A stretch of 64,000 nt of DNA from the NCBI GenBank assembly GCA_035555315.1, contig DATMGU010000041.1:1-64000 (forward strand). The letters are read 5' to 3'. Within the stretch, counting starts at the first letter, position 1. Every line of letters begins with the position of its first letter. The position numbers and the translations under genes are program-made. The notes under the pieces were generated by a model, which made no database searches, was not told the origin of the DNA, and saw only the letters and a program-made list of their open reading frames with translations. Below, piece by piece: positions 61,570 through 64,000 of the stretch. Origin of the DNA: DATMGU01 sp035555315. Lineage in GTDB: Bacteria > Pseudomonadota > Alphaproteobacteria > ATCC43930 > CGMCC-115725.

Positions 61570-62832
61570 ATGAGACGCGTTGTCGTTACCGGCGTCGGCC
61601 TGGTTACTCCGCTGGGCATCGGGATCGAGCGGAACTGGAACTCGCTGATCGAAGGCGAGTCGGGTATCCGCGCCATCCAATCTTTCGACGTCTCCGATCT
61701 CCCCGCCAAGATCGGCGGGCAGGTTCCGCGCGGCGATACGGCGCACGGCTTGTTCAATGTCGACGACTGGGTTCCGACCAAAGATCAGCGCAAGATGGAC
61801 GAGTTCATCATCTTTGCGATCGCGGCGGCGGCGCAGGCGGTCGAGGATTCCGGTTGGGTCGCGGAGAGCGACGACGATCAGTTCCGCACCGGTGTGATGA
61901 TCGGTTCCGGCATCGGCGGCATCAACGGCATCGCCGATGGCGCCGTGACCTTGCAGGATAAGGGACCGCGGCGGGTCAGCCCGTTCTTCATCCCCTCCAA
62001 TCTGATCAACCTCGCCTCGGGGCATGTGTCGATCCGATTCGGCTTCAAGGGCCCCAATCACGCGGTCGTCACCGCTTGCTCGACCGGCGCCCATGCGATC
62101 GGCGATGCCTCTCGGCTGATCGCGCTGGACGATGCCGATGTGATGGTCGCCGGCGGTACCGAGGCGGCGATCTGCCGGCTGGGCATGGCCGGCTTCTGTT
62201 CGGCGCGCGCCCTATCGACGGCCTTCAACGACGAACCAAGCCGCGCGTCGCGTCCCTGGGACGAGGCGCGTGACGGCTTCGTCATGGGCGAGGGATCGGG
62301 CATCGTCGTGCTCGAGGAATACGAGCATGCCAAGCGCCGCGGCGCCAAGATCTATGGCGAGGTGATCGGCTATGGCATGGCCGGCGACGCCTATCACGTC
62401 ACGGCACCGTCGCCCGATGGCAGCGGCGCCTATCGCTCGATGGCCGCGGCGCTGAAGCGGTCGGGTCTCGCCACCAGCGACATCGACTATATCAACGCCC
62501 ACGGCACCTCGACGCCGCTCGGCGATGAAATCGAGCTGGGCGCGGTGAAGCGCCTGTTCGGCGACGATTCCTATCGGCTATCGATGTCGTCGACCAAATC
62601 GGCGATCGGGCATCTGTTGGGGGCGGCCGGTTCGGTCGAGGCGATCTTCTCGCTGCTGGCGATGCGCGACAGCATCGTGCCGCCGACGCTGAACCTCGAA
62701 AACCCGTCGCCCAATTGCGATATGGACTTGGTTCCGTTGAAGGCGAAGGAACGCAAGGTGCGTTACGCGCTGTCGAATTCCTTCGGCTTCGGCGGCACCA
62801 ACGCCTCGCTGATCTTCGCGGGCCCACCCTAA
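61570..62832 (+). CDS. fabF: 3-oxoacyl-ACP synthase II FabF
   Basis: The product is 420 aa. The catalytic triad is visible: Cys170 in TACSTGAH, His311 in NAHGTSTPLGD and His348 in KSAIGHLLGAAG (with Lys343). NSFGFGGTNASL is the C-terminal Gly-rich loop. It condenses malonyl-ACP with long acyl chains. It follows acpP by 112 bp. Confidence 0.96.
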   Translation: MRRVVVTGVGLVTPLGIGIERNWNSLIEGESGIRAIQSFDVSDLPAKIGGQVPRGDTAHGLFNVDDWVPTKDQRKMDEFIIFAIAAAAQAVEDSGWVAESDDDQFRTGVMIGSGIGGINGIADGAVTLQDKGPRRVSPFFIPSNLINLASGHVSIRFGFKGPNHAVVTACSTGAHAIGDASRLIALDDADVMVAGGTEAAICRLGMAGFCSARALSTAFNDEPSRASRPWDEARDGFVMGEGSGIVVLEEYEHAKRRGAKIYGEVIGYGMAGDAYHVTAPSPDGSGAYRSMAAALKRSGLATSDIDYINAHGTSTPLGDEIELGAVKRLFGDDSYRLSMSSTKSAIGHLLGAAGSVEAIFSLLAMRDSIVPPTLNLENPSPNCDMDLVPLKAKERKVRYALSNSFGFGGTNASLIFAGPP

Positions 62833-62861
62833 GCTAGGCCATCAGAGGCGGATCTCGGACG

Positions 62862-63842
62862 ATGCGACGTCGTGTGATCTGGTCTGGAGCGATCGGCGCC
62901 CTGTTATTCGGCGTTCTCGTCGTCGTTGGGGCGTTGGTGATCCGCGACTATCGGGCGGCCGGCCCGCTCGATCAGCCGAAGACGGTGGTGGTGCCCCATG
63001 GCATCGGGTTGCAGGCGACCGCGGCGTTGCTGGGTGACGCCGGTACCCTGCGGCATCCCCTCGTCTTCGTGCTCGGCGCCCGCTTCATCGGCAAGGCCGG
63101 CCAGCTCAAAGCCGGCGAATACGCGATCCCGGCCAGACTCAGCGTAGCCGGGCTGATCGATCTATTGGCCTCGGGCAAAACGGTCGTTCACCGGCTGGTG
63201 GTGCCGGAAGGGCTCACCGTGGAAGAGACGCTGGCGCTCGTCGCCGGGGCGGAGGCGATGACCGGTGAAGTGACCGACCGGCCGCCGGAAGGCGGGATCC
63301 TGCCGGAAACCTATTTCTACAGCTATGGCGAACGGCGGCAGGACATGGTCGATCGGATGCACCAGGCGATGGGCCGCCTGGTCAACGAACTCTGGGCCGC
63401 CCGGCCGCCCGAATTGCCGCTGCAGACGCCGGAGGAGGCCGTCACCCTGGCCTCCATCGTCGAAAAGGAGACGGCGATCGACGCGGAGCGGCCGCGCATC
63501 GCCGCCGTGTTCTATAACCGCTTGCGACTCGGCATGCGCCTGCAAGCCGATCCAACGGTCGCCTATGGCATCACGGAAGGCGCCAAGCCGCTCGATCACC
63601 CGTTGAGCCACGCCGAGTTGGATACGCCGTCGCCCTACAACACCTATTTGGTGAAGGGGCTGCCGCCCGGGCCGATCGACAATCCCGGACGGGCGGCGCT
63701 GCGTGCCGTGCTGCGTCCGGTGACGACCGACGAATTGTATTTCGTCGCCGACGGCAAGGGCGGTCATGCCTTCGCGGCAACCCTCGCGGATCACAATCGC
63801 AACGTCGCCCGCTGGCGGCAGAAGCCGACCGCCGCCCAATGA
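62862..63842 (+). CDS. mltG: Endolytic murein transglycosylase MltG
   Basis: The product is 326 aa. There is one N-terminal membrane helix (about 10-28), a LysM-like subdomain (about 40-110) and the YceG domain with the catalytic Glu in ASIVEKETA (about residue 201), followed by FYNRLRLGMRLQADPTVAYG and SPYNTYLVKGLPPGPI. It cuts nascent peptidoglycan and sets glycan length. It follows fabF by 29 bp, the usual order. Confidence 0.94.
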   Translation: MRRRVIWSGAIGALLFGVLVVVGALVIRDYRAAGPLDQPKTVVVPHGIGLQATAALLGDAGTLRHPLVFVLGARFIGKAGQLKAGEYAIPARLSVAGLIDLLASGKTVVHRLVVPEGLTVEETLALVAGAEAMTGEVTDRPPEGGILPETYFYSYGERRQDMVDRMHQAMGRLVNELWAARPPELPLQTPEEAVTLASIVEKETAIDAERPRIAAVFYNRLRLGMRLQADPTVAYGITEGAKPLDHPLSHAELDTPSPYNTYLVKGLPPGPIDNPGRAALRAVLRPVTTDELYFVADGKGGHAFAATLADHNRNVARWRQKPTAAQ

Positions 63843-63946
63843 GGCGTACCCATTTAGCCCGGCGGCCTAGCCCGGCGCATGCTGCACTGTTCGAGGTCGG
63901 ACGGGGAGGCTATAACCCGGCACGACGGGTTTCAGGAGGGTAGAAC

Positions 63947-64000
63947 GTGACCGTGACCAGCATGACCGGCTATGCGCGGGTCGAAGGCCGGCTGGAGGGT
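63947..64000 (+). CDS. YicC-family endoribonuclease (5' end only)
   Basis: Eighteen codons are visible from a GTG at 63947 with CAGGAGGG about 7 nt upstream. TVTSMTGYARVEGRLEG matches the YicC/YloC N terminus (MTxFARxEG). The gene runs off the window. Its place after mltG is conserved in alphaproteobacteria. Confidence 0.8.
   Translation, partial: MTVTSMTGYARVEGRLEG

Overview
This is a high-GC chromosomal stretch that looks like an alphaproteobacterium, probably of the Rhodospirillales (inference). The evidence is the housekeeping gene order in the right third: yfgM-like/bamB/der, then purF/cvpA/radA, alr/dnaB, rplI/DUF2232/rpsR/rpsF and fabD/fabG/acpP/fabF/mltG/yicC. A peptide-deformylase-like paralogue, a DUF3175 protein and many solute ABC systems fit the same group. 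I see no tRNA, rRNA, CRISPR array, intact insertion sequence or prophage.

Layout. Positions 1-11 kb are accessory. They hold an FSP1-like flavoprotein (cut by the window edge), a CrtC/AttH-like protein, an FCD-type GntR regulator, a molybdopterin oxidoreductase facing an MHS-type transporter, an NmrA/LysR pair, a ParDE module and a cyclase-family hydrolase. At least four decayed gene pieces lie between them (quinol monooxygenase, MFS transporter, VapC, FAH). Positions 11-17 kb carry a HAD phosphatase, an MgtC-like protein, a set resembling the E. coli ybhP/ybhN/clsB trio, and two small stress-associated proteins. Positions 17-25 kb carry a LeuD remnant, a fluoroacetate-dehalogenase-like hydrolase, a four-gene ribose-type ABC operon, an ArsC/YffB-like protein, an azoreductase/HxlR pair and a deformylase-like protein lacking catalytic residues.

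Positions 25.4-30.6 kb are a catabolic island: a D-tartrate-dehydratase-like enolase-superfamily enzyme, an ACS-family transporter, an RraA-like aldolase/decarboxylase, an SDR without the usual Tyr/Lys pair, and a divergent LysR. A chemoreceptor follows, then lrgAB with its own LysR. Positions 34.5-40.8 kb are a polyol/sugar operon: binding protein, two permeases, medium-chain polyol dehydrogenase, MalK-type ATPase and AraC regulator. A thioredoxin remnant, a REP-like hairpin and a single-domain response regulator close the accessory part at about 42 kb.

From 42.1 kb to the end the genes are core: outer-membrane assembly (bamB), ribosome GTPase (der), purine synthesis (purF), DNA repair and replication (radA, dnaB), phospholipid transport (mlaEF), alanine racemase, cyclopropane fatty acid synthase, ribosomal proteins and type II fatty acid synthesis. 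A HicAB module with an apparently leaderless promoter sits between radA and mlaF, and a REP-like hairpin encodes the end of its antitoxin.

The most interesting material is the tartrate-like catabolic island, the regulator/operator arrangement around the molybdoenzyme, several enzymes with altered catalytic residues, and the density of gene remnants in the accessory region.
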